This document shows positions 7,255-14,041 of a DNA stretch of 23,101 nt, piece after piece. The position numbers and the translations under genes are program-made. The notes under the pieces are model-generated. The model saw only the letters and a list, made by a program, of their open reading frames with translations, had not been told where the DNA came from and did not search any database. Origin of the DNA: a bacterium (GTDB lineage: Bacteria; Patescibacteriota; Minisyncoccia; Phycocordibacterales; UBA5272); assembly GCA_023267475.1 (NCBI GenBank), contig JAHFND010000005.1, positions 1 through 23,101 of the forward strand, read 5' to 3'. How positions within the stretch are numbered: position 1 is the first letter of the stretch; each line of letters begins with the position of its first letter.

Positions 7255-7263
7255 TGCTATACT
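7255..7263 (+). promoter_or_regulatory. extended -10 promoter of prfA
   Basis: TGC then TATACT (7258-7263) ends 8 nt before the prfA ATG. The upstream DNA is the rpmE terminator and has no -35 match. The arrangement repeats that of the transglycosylase gene: terminator, a few bases, extended -10, then the start codon. Confidence 0.55.
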
Positions 7264-7271
7264 AAAAAATT

Positions 7272-8240
7272 ATGGAACTCTCCGATTTTAAATCAAATCC
7301 TCGCACACAATATCTCGCATTAGATTACGAGCGACTTTTACGTGACGAAGAAGATGCGAAAGCGTTACTTGTGGATGAATCAATGCGCACACTTGCAGAA
7401 GAAGAATTATCTGTGATTACTCCACAAAAAGAGGCACTATGGAAACAAATGGAAGAGATAGCAACTATCGCAAAAGAAGAAGATGAAAAACCGAAGTCGA
7501 TGATTCTAGAAATCCAAGCTGGTGCAGGAGGAGATGAATCCACATTATTTGCTGCAGAATTAGCATCTGCATATTCTGCATACTGTGAAGCACATAAAAT
7601 CTCTTTCGAGAAAGTGGATGATTCACAATCGGACGTGGGTGGATATAAATTCGCATCATTTGAAATAAAAGGACGTGATGCATGGGACACATTTAAATAT
7701 GAATCAGGAGTACATCGTGTTCAACGTATTCCTGATACAGAGAAAAATGGAAGAGTACATACTTCTACCATCACAGTCTCTGTAATGCCTCTTCGCGAGC
7801 AAAAGAAAGTAACTATTTCGCCGTCAGATATAGAGTTTGAAACATCACGATCAGGTGGAGCCGGAGGACAAAACGTAAACAAAGTAGAAACTGCAGTACG
7901 TGTGATTCACAAACCGACAGGTATCGCTATTCGTTGTACTATCGAACGCTCACAGCTTAAGAACAAAGAGCGCGCACTCCAAATGCTTCAAGCGAAACTC
8001 GACCAACTAGAAGAAGAGAGAGAACAAGCATCTTTCAAGGGAGAAAAATTATCTCAAGTCGGGACAGGGGACAGAAGTGAAAAGATTCGTACATATAATT
8101 TCCCACAAGATAGAGTGACAGACCATAGAATCAAGCAATCATTCCACGGATTACCAAAAATAATGGAAGGAAATCTCGACCCAATCTTCCAAGCCATACA
8201 AAACTTCACCGGCGACTTTGCGGAAGGAGAGGAGGAATGA
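7272..8240 (+). CDS. prfA: peptide chain release factor 1
   Basis: The 322-aa protein carries the class I release factor domains. The GGQ tripeptide that triggers peptide release is Gly198-Gly199-Gln200, within SGGAGGQNVNKVE. The stop-codon recognition position reads Pro154-Asp155-Thr156, followed by EKNGRVHTST, which fits the RF1 PxT motif and not the SPF of RF2, so UAA and UAG should be read. Other family blocks are EIQAGAGGDES and the C-terminal RSEKIRTYNFPQDRVTDHRI. It is about 40 residues shorter than E. coli RF1, mainly in N-terminal domain 1. The usual middle residue of PxT is Ala or Val, so Asp is mildly unusual. The next gene starts 22 bp downstream with its own -10 box. Confidence 0.94.
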   Translation: MELSDFKSNPRTQYLALDYERLLRDEEDAKALLVDESMRTLAEEELSVITPQKEALWKQMEEIATIAKEEDEKPKSMILEIQAGAGGDESTLFAAELASAYSAYCEAHKISFEKVDDSQSDVGGYKFASFEIKGRDAWDTFKYESGVHRVQRIPDTEKNGRVHTSTITVSVMPLREQKKVTISPSDIEFETSRSGGAGGQNVNKVETAVRVIHKPTGIAIRCTIERSQLKNKERALQMLQAKLDQLEEEREQASFKGEKLSQVGTGDRSEKIRTYNFPQDRVTDHRIKQSFHGLPKIMEGNLDPIFQAIQNFTGDFAEGEEE

Positions 8241-8243
8241 TTG

Positions 8244-8252
8244 TGATATAAT
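8244..8252 (+). promoter_or_regulatory. extended -10 promoter of the symporter gene
   Basis: TGA then a consensus TATAAT (8247-8252) lies 10 nt before the ATG at 8263, immediately after the prfA stop. No -35 is apparent. Confidence 0.6.
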
Positions 8253-8262
8253 TTACTGAATT

Positions 8263-9885
8263 ATGAAGACAATATTATTTTCAATAGCTATACTTATTCC
8301 AGTTGTCGTGTATATTTTTTCTTTATTTAAGGAGGGAAAAGCGGGGTCACTAGACACTTTCTTCCTTCCCAAAAATTCACTCAATCATTTTGAGTTTGCC
8401 AATTCTTCTATAGCATATAATTTTTCTATTTCTACTGTCGTAATCGCTATGGCTTGGGGTTTTAATGCTTCATTTATTTCTTTAATTAATCCTTTAGCGT
8501 GGGGGCTCGGTATTGTTTTATTTACTTTTCTTTTGTCTAGAGTTCTTAAAACAGTTATACACGGAGAGACGATTCATGGTTATCTCGCTCGTCATTACAA
8601 CATGAAGTCGATAGGGTATATTACGGCATTAGTCTCTCTTTTAAGTTTTATTGGGATGGCTCTTGCAGAATTAGCGGTAGGTGTTTCTATTTTGTCTAAT
8701 GTTTTAACTTCTCCTACAACAGCACTTCTAGTTATTTCTATAATTGCACTTGCTGTATCTTCTTACGTTCATATCGTAGGACAACATGCAGCATTAAGAA
8801 CAGACCAAATACAGCTTGCTTTTGCTTACACAGCAATTTTTGCAGTTCTTGGATCTTTTTGGATTTGGGTTTCAAAAACAAGTTCTGTGGGCGCCGTTTT
8901 TGTAATAATGGCAGTTGTCTTGCTGGTTATTCTTTATCTGTTATCTAAACAAAAAAGTCACGTACAAGGATTATTCCAAGTTTGGATTAGGAGAATCCTT
9001 TTTTCTGGCGTTATATTATCTTTTATAGTACTTATATCTAGTGGTTTTCATGGGTCGTTGCCAGAGATAAAAATAATTCCAGGATTATTTCAAAACACTC
9101 TTTTTGTTAAGTGGGACTTCATTGCGATTCTTGTTCTTCCTTTTGTTTGGCAATTTGTTGATACTAATATGTGGCAACGTATTTCTTCTTTTGAAAAAAG
9201 TCACGACGATGAAAAAACTTTAAAGAGTTTAAAGAAATCATTTCTTAGATTTGCATTAGAATCTCCACTTACTTGGGTATATGCAGTTTGTGCTGGGATG
9301 TTACTGCGATATACATCAATAGGAGTTGATGGAAATTCTATTTGGAATTTAGGGGGTGTCTTTCCAGGTCTCATATATGGGTTAGGAGCACTTGGAATAG
9401 TGGTAGCATTTCTTTTTACGTTGGCTTCTTTTGCAACAATGTTTTCGACATTTGATTCTATGTTTATAAGTGCTTTATTTGTTATCAATAAAGATGTTAT
9501 ACATGAAGAAAAAGAAAGCAACTTTGTTTCGAAGAAAGTTGCTTGGCTTGGGTATGGTTTTACTTTGCTCATACTTGCTTTGCTTTGGATTCAACAAATA
9601 AAAGGAATTAATTTCGCTGTATTTCTTTTTGGGGCATATGGAGTTCTTGTTACCATGTTTCCGCCAGTATTGGGTGTTTTATTTCCTAAATTTAAGGCGA
9701 ATAAGTATGTGACATTTTTAAGTATTACGTCTGGGATGTTAGCCGGGCTTTATGTAACATATTTAGCGACAAGCGATTTTTCTTTAACAAATATTCCTCC
9801 ACTTGTTGCGATAGTAGTATCATCAATTGTCTATCTATTAGGGACTCTTTTATTTAAGAAAGATAAGATTCTCGGTGTTATTTAG
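8263..9885 (+). CDS. sodium:solute symporter (SSF/SSS) family transporter
   Basis: This is a 540-aa integral membrane protein with roughly 13 hydrophobic helices. The pattern fits the SSF family (PutP, SglT; LeuT fold): an N-terminal FFLPKNSLNHFEF segment, the GETIHGYLARHYN region after the third helix (compare TLxEYLxxRF), FVDTNMWQRISSFEKSHDD (compare the DQTTVQRYLATKS stretch) and FATMFSTFDSMFISALFVINKDVI (compare the STLDSxLLSxSSLxxxDI helix that lines the sodium site). It should couple uptake of a small organic solute to an ion gradient, but the substrate cannot be predicted. It stands alone in its unit and there is no metabolic gene beside it. A transporter for a host- or community-derived nutrient would suit a reduced-genome organism, and that is only inference. 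Confidence 0.72.
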   Translation: MKTILFSIAILIPVVVYIFSLFKEGKAGSLDTFFLPKNSLNHFEFANSSIAYNFSISTVVIAMAWGFNASFISLINPLAWGLGIVLFTFLLSRVLKTVIHGETIHGYLARHYNMKSIGYITALVSLLSFIGMALAELAVGVSILSNVLTSPTTALLVISIIALAVSSYVHIVGQHAALRTDQIQLAFAYTAIFAVLGSFWIWVSKTSSVGAVFVIMAVVLLVILYLLSKQKSHVQGLFQVWIRRILFSGVILSFIVLISSGFHGSLPEIKIIPGLFQNTLFVKWDFIAILVLPFVWQFVDTNMWQRISSFEKSHDDEKTLKSLKKSFLRFALESPLTWVYAVCAGMLLRYTSIGVDGNSIWNLGGVFPGLIYGLGALGIVVAFLFTLASFATMFSTFDSMFISALFVINKDVIHEEKESNFVSKKVAWLGYGFTLLILALLWIQQIKGINFAVFLFGAYGVLVTMFPPVLGVLFPKFKANKYVTFLSITSGMLAGLYVTYLATSDFSLTNIPPLVAIVVSSIVYLLGTLLFKKDKILGVI

Positions 9886-9908
9886 GTGTTCCCAAAACCC
9901 TAATTCTG

Positions 9909-9917
9909 TGCTAGAAT
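9909..9917 (+). promoter_or_regulatory. extended -10 promoter of the rpsB-tsf operon
   Basis: TGC then TAGAAT (9912-9917) lies about 146 nt before the rpsB ATG. The same TGCTANAAT form is seen before tRNA-Thr, pheS and gyrB. Transcription would begin near 9924. Confidence 0.5.
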
Positions 9918-9923
9918 AACTAA

Positions 9924-10063
9924 CGTTACATCCAATCAAACAAATCAGGATTTGGACACCTGAGCACCATATATCGAGTATTACAGACGCGTATCAAACA
10001 GATACTTTGGAGATATAAGGTTGTGGTTTGAGGCAAATGTTTATTAGTTAATAAAAATAAAAT
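9924..10063 (+). other. long rpsB 5' leader
   Basis: About 140 nt separate the predicted transcription start from rpsB, long for this genome. It holds small hairpins: CAAAT/ATTTG around CAGG near 9940-9953 and TATC/GATA near 9995-10007. It also holds a possible four-codon ORF (ATG at 10037, stop TAA at 10049-10051) preceded by GAGG. In other bacteria the rpsB leader binds S2 and represses the operon, and a similar role is plausible here but not shown by a recognised motif. Confidence 0.4.
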
Positions 10064-10744
10064 ATGAAAATAACAAAAGAAGCTTTGTCACAAGCAGGGC
10101 TACAGTACGGGTATTCTCGTACACGTCGTCATCCATCAGTAAAACCTTTCGTTGAAGGGAATTACAATGGTGTAGATTTTATCAATCTTGAAAAGACACA
10201 AGAGCAATTAGAAAATGCTGTTGCGTATTTATCATCACTTAAGAGTGCTGGTAAAACTATTCTTTTCGTTGGTGTAAAACCAGAAATTCGTCAGCTCGTA
10301 AAAGAAACTGCGCTTTCATTAAACTGCCCATACGTTACAGAAAGATTCATCGGTGGTACTCTTACAAACTTCCCACAAATCAAGAAGCGTATTGAAAAAC
10401 TTCATGATTTATTGAAGAAGAAAGAAACTGGAGAATTAGCCGTATATACAAAGAAGGAACAACTTCTAATCCAACGTGATATCGACAGATTAGATCGTGA
10501 TTTCGGTGGTATTTCTTCACTTACAAATATTCCTCATGCAATCGTGATGATTGATTCACGTCATGAAGATATGTGTGTGAAAGAAGCTGCACGTTTACAC
10601 ATACCTCTAGTTGCACTTTCAAACACTGACTGTACAATAGATGGTATAGAATATCCGATTGTTGGTAATGATGGTTCAGTACCAGCAGTACGTTTTGTTC
10701 TCGAAACAATTAAAGAAGCGCTTCAAGATAAAATCGAAGCGTAA
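10064..10744 (+). CDS. rpsB: 30S ribosomal protein uS2
   Basis: The 226-aa protein matches uS2 throughout: LSQAGLQYGYSRTRRHPSVKPFV (usually AGVHFGHxTRRWNPKM), GVDFINLEKT, TILFVGVKPEIRQLVKETA, CPYVTERFIGGTLTNF, LPHAIVMIDSR in the form IPHAIVMIDSRHE, KEAARLHIPLVALSNTDC and the ending YPIVGNDGSVPAVRFVLETI. uS2 sits on the back of the 30S head-platform junction and is needed for mRNA binding. The length is slightly shorter than E. coli S2 (241 aa). It leads the usual rpsB-tsf operon, with tsf 19 bp downstream. No Shine-Dalgarno site precedes the ATG, where the sequence is purely A/T. Confidence 0.96.
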   Translation: MKITKEALSQAGLQYGYSRTRRHPSVKPFVEGNYNGVDFINLEKTQEQLENAVAYLSSLKSAGKTILFVGVKPEIRQLVKETALSLNCPYVTERFIGGTLTNFPQIKKRIEKLHDLLKKKETGELAVYTKKEQLLIQRDIDRLDRDFGGISSLTNIPHAIVMIDSRHEDMCVKEAARLHIPLVALSNTDCTIDGIEYPIVGNDGSVPAVRFVLETIKEALQDKIEA

Positions 10745-10763
10745 TTAACTTTCACTCTTAAAT

Positions 10764-11222
10764 ATGGACACAATAAAAGAACTTCGCGAAGAAACAGGTC
10801 TGTCATTTGCACAAATCAAGAAAGCTCTTGATGAAGCAAATGGGGACAAGGAAGCAGCCCGAAAAGTGCTCTCTGCATTTTCATCTGAACAAGCAGAAAA
10901 GAAAGCTGACCGAGAATTAGGCGCTGGTGTTATCGCAGCATATACACACGCATCAGGTACGATCGGTGTGTTACTTGAACTTGCATGTGAGACAGACTTC
11001 GTAGCAAAAAACGAAGAGTTTAAAGCGCTAGCAAAAGATTTAGCAATGCAAGTGTGCGCCATGTCACCAGTGTCAGTAGATGGAGAAGATGACACGGCAC
11101 TTATGAAACAAGCTTTCATAAAAGATCCTGAAATGACAGTAGAGCAGAAGATTCAATCAGCAATCCAGAAGTTCGGTGAAAACACAAAGGTCACTCGCTT
11201 CACACGTTACAGTATCGCGTAA
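10764..11222 (+). CDS. tsf: elongation factor Ts, short form
   Basis: EF-Ts exchanges GDP for GTP on EF-Tu. The N-terminal UBA-like domain (about 1-50) reads IKELREETGLSFAQIKKALDEANGDKEAARKVL, of which TGLSFAQIKKAL is the family signature. The core domain contains GVIAAYTHASGTIGVLLELACETDFVAKNEEF, including the TDFVA motif that contacts EF-Tu. The product is 152 aa, against 283 in E. coli and about 196 in Thermus, so only the first core subdomain remains and the coiled coil and second subdomain are absent. The ending, GENTKVTRFTRYSIA, corresponds to the family's GEN..l.Rf..y. stretch. Cotranscribed with rpsB. Confidence 0.94.
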   Translation: MDTIKELREETGLSFAQIKKALDEANGDKEAARKVLSAFSSEQAEKKADRELGAGVIAAYTHASGTIGVLLELACETDFVAKNEEFKALAKDLAMQVCAMSPVSVDGEDDTALMKQAFIKDPEMTVEQKIQSAIQKFGENTKVTRFTRYSIA

Positions 11223-11231
11223 CAAAAAATC

Positions 11232-11624
11232 ATGACAGTACTCCTTTTATTAATAAGTGGAATACTAGTCGCACTAGGTGCGGGTGGAATACTTGTACTA
11301 CAGCAATATCGAATTTCAAAAGGAATAGTTGTTCTTGATGAATCATACAATGGCCCCGCAGAAGTATCAGTAACACTTCACGCTATAATTCGTTATCTAC
11401 TTAAGCGTAGTGTGCATTTCAGAAAATTTATGATGCAATATCTCGCACACTTAGCAGTGCGTGTGATGTATTACGTAGACATCTGGTCATCGAAATTGTA
11501 TGCGAAATCACGAAACTGGTTCGTACAAAATGCGGTGCGAAATAGGGGAACAGTTCCACACTTTTGGGAACATTTGAAGGTATATAAACAGGAGATGGAT
11601 AAAGAGCGCGAGGAAGAAGAATAA
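11232..11624 (+). CDS. small single-pass membrane protein, unknown function
   Basis: This 130-aa product has one hydrophobic helix at about residues 2-24 (TVLLLLISGILVALGAGGIL), followed by a basic, aromatic-rich, mainly helical region (HAIIRYLLKRSVHFRKFMMQ, RVMYYVDIWSSKLYAKSRNW) and a charged tail DKEREEEE. I recognise no family. It begins 9 bp after tsf with no terminator between, so it probably belongs to the rpsB-tsf transcript. The basic helices could lie along the membrane or bind nucleic acid, which is speculation. The codon use looks like that of its neighbours. Confidence 0.7.
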   Translation: MTVLLLLISGILVALGAGGILVLQQYRISKGIVVLDESYNGPAEVSVTLHAIIRYLLKRSVHFRKFMMQYLAHLAVRVMYYVDIWSSKLYAKSRNWFVQNAVRNRGTVPHFWEHLKVYKQEMDKEREEEE

Positions 11625-11647
11625 CTCTCGACTTAGGCCTTATTTTG

Positions 11648-11656
11648 TGCTAAAAT
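11648..11656 (+). promoter_or_regulatory. promoter of tRNA-Thr
   Basis: TGC then TAAAAT (11651-11656) forms an extended -10, with a weak -35 (TCGACT 11628-11633) at 17 bp spacing. The surrounding TTATTTTGTGCTAAAAT closely resembles the pheS promoter TTATTTTATGCTAAAAT. The predicted transcript carries a ~75-nt leader before the tRNA. Confidence 0.5.
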
Positions 11657-11666
11657 TTACCCCATC

Positions 11667-11733
11667 GCCACTTTTAGATAAGTTGGTACGAGGCGAGACG
11701 AGATTGAAAATAGACAACGGTTTTAAAACCGTA
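11667..11733 (+). pseudogene. degenerate partial copy of the tRNA-Thr 5' half
   Basis: The sequence resembles the first half of the tRNA-Thr gene that begins at 11739. GCCACTTTTAGATAAGTTGGTA (11667 onward) parallels GCCACCTTAGCTCAGTTGGTA, and CAACGGTTTTAAAACCGTA (11715-11733) parallels the tRNA's CAACGGTTTTGTAAACCGTA. About 26 nt of extra sequence separate these blocks, and there is no T arm. ACGGTTTT/AAAACCGT within it is a perfect 16-nt palindrome. It is best read as a decayed duplicate inside the tRNA's own leader. Confidence 0.45.
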
Positions 11734-11738
11734 AAATT

Positions 11739-11814
11739 GCCACCTTAGCTCAGTTGGTAGAGCAACGGTTTTGTAAACCGTAGGTCCCCAGTTCGAATCT
11801 GGGAGGTGGCTCCA
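11739..11814 (+). tRNA. tRNA-Thr (anticodon UGU)
   Basis: A complete cloverleaf is visible: acceptor GCCACCT with AGGTGGC, D arm GCTCAGTTGGTAGAGC, anticodon stem ACGGT/ACCGT with loop TTTGTAA giving anticodon TGT (UGU), variable loop AGGTC, and a T arm with the TTCGAAT loop. The discriminator is T and CCA (11812-11814) is encoded. It reads ACA and related threonine codons. Confidence 0.95.
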
Positions 11815-11960
11815 ATAATAAGCGATAGCTTATTATAGAGCGCCACATCAGTACATGACCTGCGTCATGTACGACAGATGAGAAAGCCGCAGCGTTATTT
11901 TGCTAGCAAGCAAAATCGCGAGGAGTGGGCTGCGAAAAATTTTTGTGACGACAAAAATTT
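11815..11960. repeat. tandem array of four perfect tetraloop hairpins
   Basis: Four perfect inverted repeats, each with a 4-nt loop, follow the tRNA: 11815-11823/11828-11836 (9 bp, loop GATA), 11851-11859/11864-11872 (9 bp, loop CTGC), 11897-11904/11909-11916 (8 bp, loop AGCA) and 11937-11946/11951-11960 (10 bp, loop GACG). The second is extended by CATC/GATG (11846-11849 with 11877-11880), and the third is enclosed by CGCAGC/GCTGCG (11888-11893 with 11929-11934). No ORF or known RNA motif was recognised. It may be a structured RNA or a small non-autonomous element. Confidence 0.6.
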
Positions 11961-11969
11961 ATTTGTAGC

Positions 11970-11984
11970 CGAATCTGGGAGGTG
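11970..11984 (+). repeat. 15-bp direct repeat of the tRNA-Thr 3' part
   Basis: CGAATCTGGGAGGTG occurs here and at 11794-11808 within the T arm and acceptor of tRNA-Thr, exactly 176 bp apart. The two copies bracket the hairpin array, as left and right ends would after integration at a tRNA 3' end or after a partial tRNA duplication. The match does not extend on either side. No integrase is nearby. Confidence 0.6.
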
Positions 11985-12028
11985 TAACACTATAACGCAG
12001 CACGAGATTGGGAGATCTCATAAACAAT

Positions 12029-12727
12029 ATGTTTGATTCTAGAAAATACATCTTTACTCTTATTATTACAGCTGCTATTTTTGCTACTGCTTTTTTCACA
12101 TCTTCTTTTTTATCAAACAAGCGTGTTGAGAGTGTAAAATCAATTCAAGATAATATCGCCATCGATATTCTTTCAAGTGAGACACAGTTCTCATTACTCG
12201 GAGAAGTGCCTTGTTCAAATGTAAGTGATAGTATTCTATCTCCACAACTTTCAGAAATCGGAGACAAACTTTCAAAAACAGAAACAGACCGTGGTGCAAA
12301 TGACGCCGATGTTATCTACTTAAAGAAATATTATTCTCTTTTACAAATTAAAGATTATATTCTTTCAAAGAAGCTTGTAGAAAAATGTGGAAGTACAAAG
12401 AAGCAAGTGTTCATAGTATATTTTTATTCAAATAAAGGTGATTGTACTGATTGTGAAAAGGAAGGATATGTTCTTACTCGTTTGAAAGAAATGTATCCAG
12501 ATCTCCGTGTGTATTCTTTTGATTATAATCTTCCTTTATCTGCTGTTGACTCTATGAAGACCATTTATCGCGTGAAGTCATCTTTACCTGCGCTTGTGAT
12601 CGAAGATAAGACATATACCGGGTTTAAGTCTATTGAAGATCTAGATGCATTACTCCCTAGGTCTATAAAGACATCTACTGCTACAAAGGCTGTAAAGACA
12701 GCGACAAGTACTAAGAGTACACAATAA
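12029..12727 (+). CDS. membrane-anchored thioredoxin-like protein
   Basis: The ATG at 12029 is chosen over a TTG at 12008 because it gives a compact N terminus (FDSRKY) followed by one membrane helix at about residues 7-27. The 233-aa product then has a helical middle and, from about residue 125, a thioredoxin-like fold: VFIVYFYSNKGDCTDC with Cys139 and Cys142 (CxxC), KEGYVLTRLKEMYPDLRVYSFDYN, and YRVKSSLPALVIEDKTYTGF, where the Pro of SLPAL sits at the cis-Pro position. The C-terminal tail is Thr/Ser/Lys rich and low complexity. It probably works outside the membrane in disulfide exchange, although the CTDC active site is not a standard CGPC or CPHC. The GT2 gene follows after 4 bp. Confidence 0.68.
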   Translation: MFDSRKYIFTLIITAAIFATAFFTSSFLSNKRVESVKSIQDNIAIDILSSETQFSLLGEVPCSNVSDSILSPQLSEIGDKLSKTETDRGANDADVIYLKKYYSLLQIKDYILSKKLVEKCGSTKKQVFIVYFYSNKGDCTDCEKEGYVLTRLKEMYPDLRVYSFDYNLPLSAVDSMKTIYRVKSSLPALVIEDKTYTGFKSIEDLDALLPRSIKTSTATKAVKTATSTKSTQ

Positions 12728-12731
12728 TTCC

Positions 12732-14003
12732 ATGATAGTAGAGCATATTATACAAGGGCTCATGTATCCGTTTCTATTTTTGTCGATGTATTTTCAGATA
12801 CTACTTCTTACTTCTTTCTTTGAGAATAAAAAGAAAATAAAAAGTGAAGAGTCACGAACTGTAACTTCATATCCGAGTGTGACTGTCGCTGTGCCATGTT
12901 GGAACGAAGAAAAAACTCTAGGTAGTACACTTGATTCATTACTTTCACTTGATTATCCAAAAGGTAAATTGAAGATTTATGTCGTGGATAATAATAGTAC
13001 AGATAGAACTTATGCGATAGGGGAAGTGTATGCGTACAATAATCCAGGAGTTATAGAAGTCCATAAAGAAATTAAGCAAGGTAAACATCATGCTGTGAAT
13101 CTTGCTCTAGAGTTGTCTAAGTCAGATTTTTTTGGTTGTCTTGATGCAGACTCTTCTGTAATACCAAGCACACTTAAAACAATCATTTCATACTTTGAGG
13201 CAGATGAACATACAATGGCAGTTACCCCATGCATTCATATTCGTTCACCAAAAACTTTGATACAAAGAATGCAAGCGATTGAATATCTGATGGGAGTATT
13301 TTTGCGCAAAGCTTACGGTGAACTAGATGCTATACAAGTGACACCTGGCCCATTTTCTATTTTTAGGAGTGAAGTATTTAAGAAAATTGGTGGATACAAA
13401 AAGGCACACAATACAGAAGATTTTGAAATCACACTTCGTATGCATAAGGCGAGACTAAAGATTGTGAATTCTCACAAGGCACTTGTGTACACTGTTGGGC
13501 CTTCTACACCAAGAGGATTCTTTTATCAGAGATTACGTTGGGCGCGAGGCTTCTTGGAAAATGCTCTCGACTACAAAGAGTTATTCTTTAAAAAGAAATA
13601 TGGAAACTTCGGAATGTTTACACTTCCGATGGCGTTCATGTTCGTGTTTTATGGATTGTACGCTGCAATATTCTCTGTCTACACATTTGGTTCCATGGTA
13701 TTTGATACTGCAAAGAGATGGCTTGCTGTAGGTATTCATCCACACATTCCTACATTTGATTTATTCTATTTTAATACGACAGTGATGTCATTCATCGTCA
13801 TGGTTATGCTCTCTATGCTTTTGTTTGTGTTCTATATTGGAAATACATTATCTGATGATAGACAAGAATTTTATCGTAACTTTCCGATGTTTTTCTTACT
13901 TTATCCATTCTTCGTTCCAGTTTTCTTGGGGCGTGCCATATTTGATACATTAACTAATCGTAAAAATAATTGGGTTCTTCAAGATACAAAGGCTGGTATA
14001 TAA
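12732..14003 (+). CDS. membrane GT2 glycosyltransferase (processive polysaccharide synthase-like)
   Basis: The 423-aa protein has an N-terminal membrane helix, a cytoplasmic GT-A domain and three or four C-terminal helices, the plan of PgaC/IcaA, HasA and CESA-like enzymes. Catalytic signatures are VAVPCWNEEKTLGSTLDSLL (nucleotide-binding start), VVDNNSTDRT, the metal-binding Asp138-Ala-Asp140 in CLDADSS, Glu229-Asp230 in NTEDFEI (the catalytic base motif) and QRLRW with Gln266, Arg269 and Trp270, the acceptor-end motif of processive synthases. It likely builds or extends a surface polysaccharide from UDP-sugars at the membrane. The start at 12732 lies 4 bp after the thioredoxin-like gene, so the two are probably one transcript. 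The product polymer is unknown. Confidence 0.87.
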   Translation: MIVEHIIQGLMYPFLFLSMYFQILLLTSFFENKKKIKSEESRTVTSYPSVTVAVPCWNEEKTLGSTLDSLLSLDYPKGKLKIYVVDNNSTDRTYAIGEVYAYNNPGVIEVHKEIKQGKHHAVNLALELSKSDFFGCLDADSSVIPSTLKTIISYFEADEHTMAVTPCIHIRSPKTLIQRMQAIEYLMGVFLRKAYGELDAIQVTPGPFSIFRSEVFKKIGGYKKAHNTEDFEITLRMHKARLKIVNSHKALVYTVGPSTPRGFFYQRLRWARGFLENALDYKELFFKKKYGNFGMFTLPMAFMFVFYGLYAAIFSVYTFGSMVFDTAKRWLAVGIHPHIPTFDLFYFNTTVMSFIVMVMLSMLLFVFYIGNTLSDDRQEFYRNFPMFFLLYPFFVPVFLGRAIFDTLTNRKNNWVLQDTKAGI

Positions 14004-14026
14004 CGCTTAGTCTACGCTTTATTTTA

Positions 14027-14035
14027 TGCTAAAAT
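14027..14035 (+). promoter_or_regulatory. extended -10 promoter of the pheST unit
   Basis: TGC then TAAAAT (14030-14035) ends only 6 nt before the pheS ATG. An in-frame TAA at 14030-14032 also rules out a longer PheS. The mRNA should be leaderless, which leaves no room for a T-box or a pheM-type leader peptide attenuator. Confidence 0.55.
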
Positions 14036-14041
14036 ACTGAA

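Noticed and set aside
11815..11960. RNase P RNA, tmRNA or SRP RNA in the hairpin array
   Set aside because: None of their conserved sequence blocks (for example ACAGAA, the SRP GNAR/asymmetric loop, or a tRNA-like 3' end with CCA) is present.
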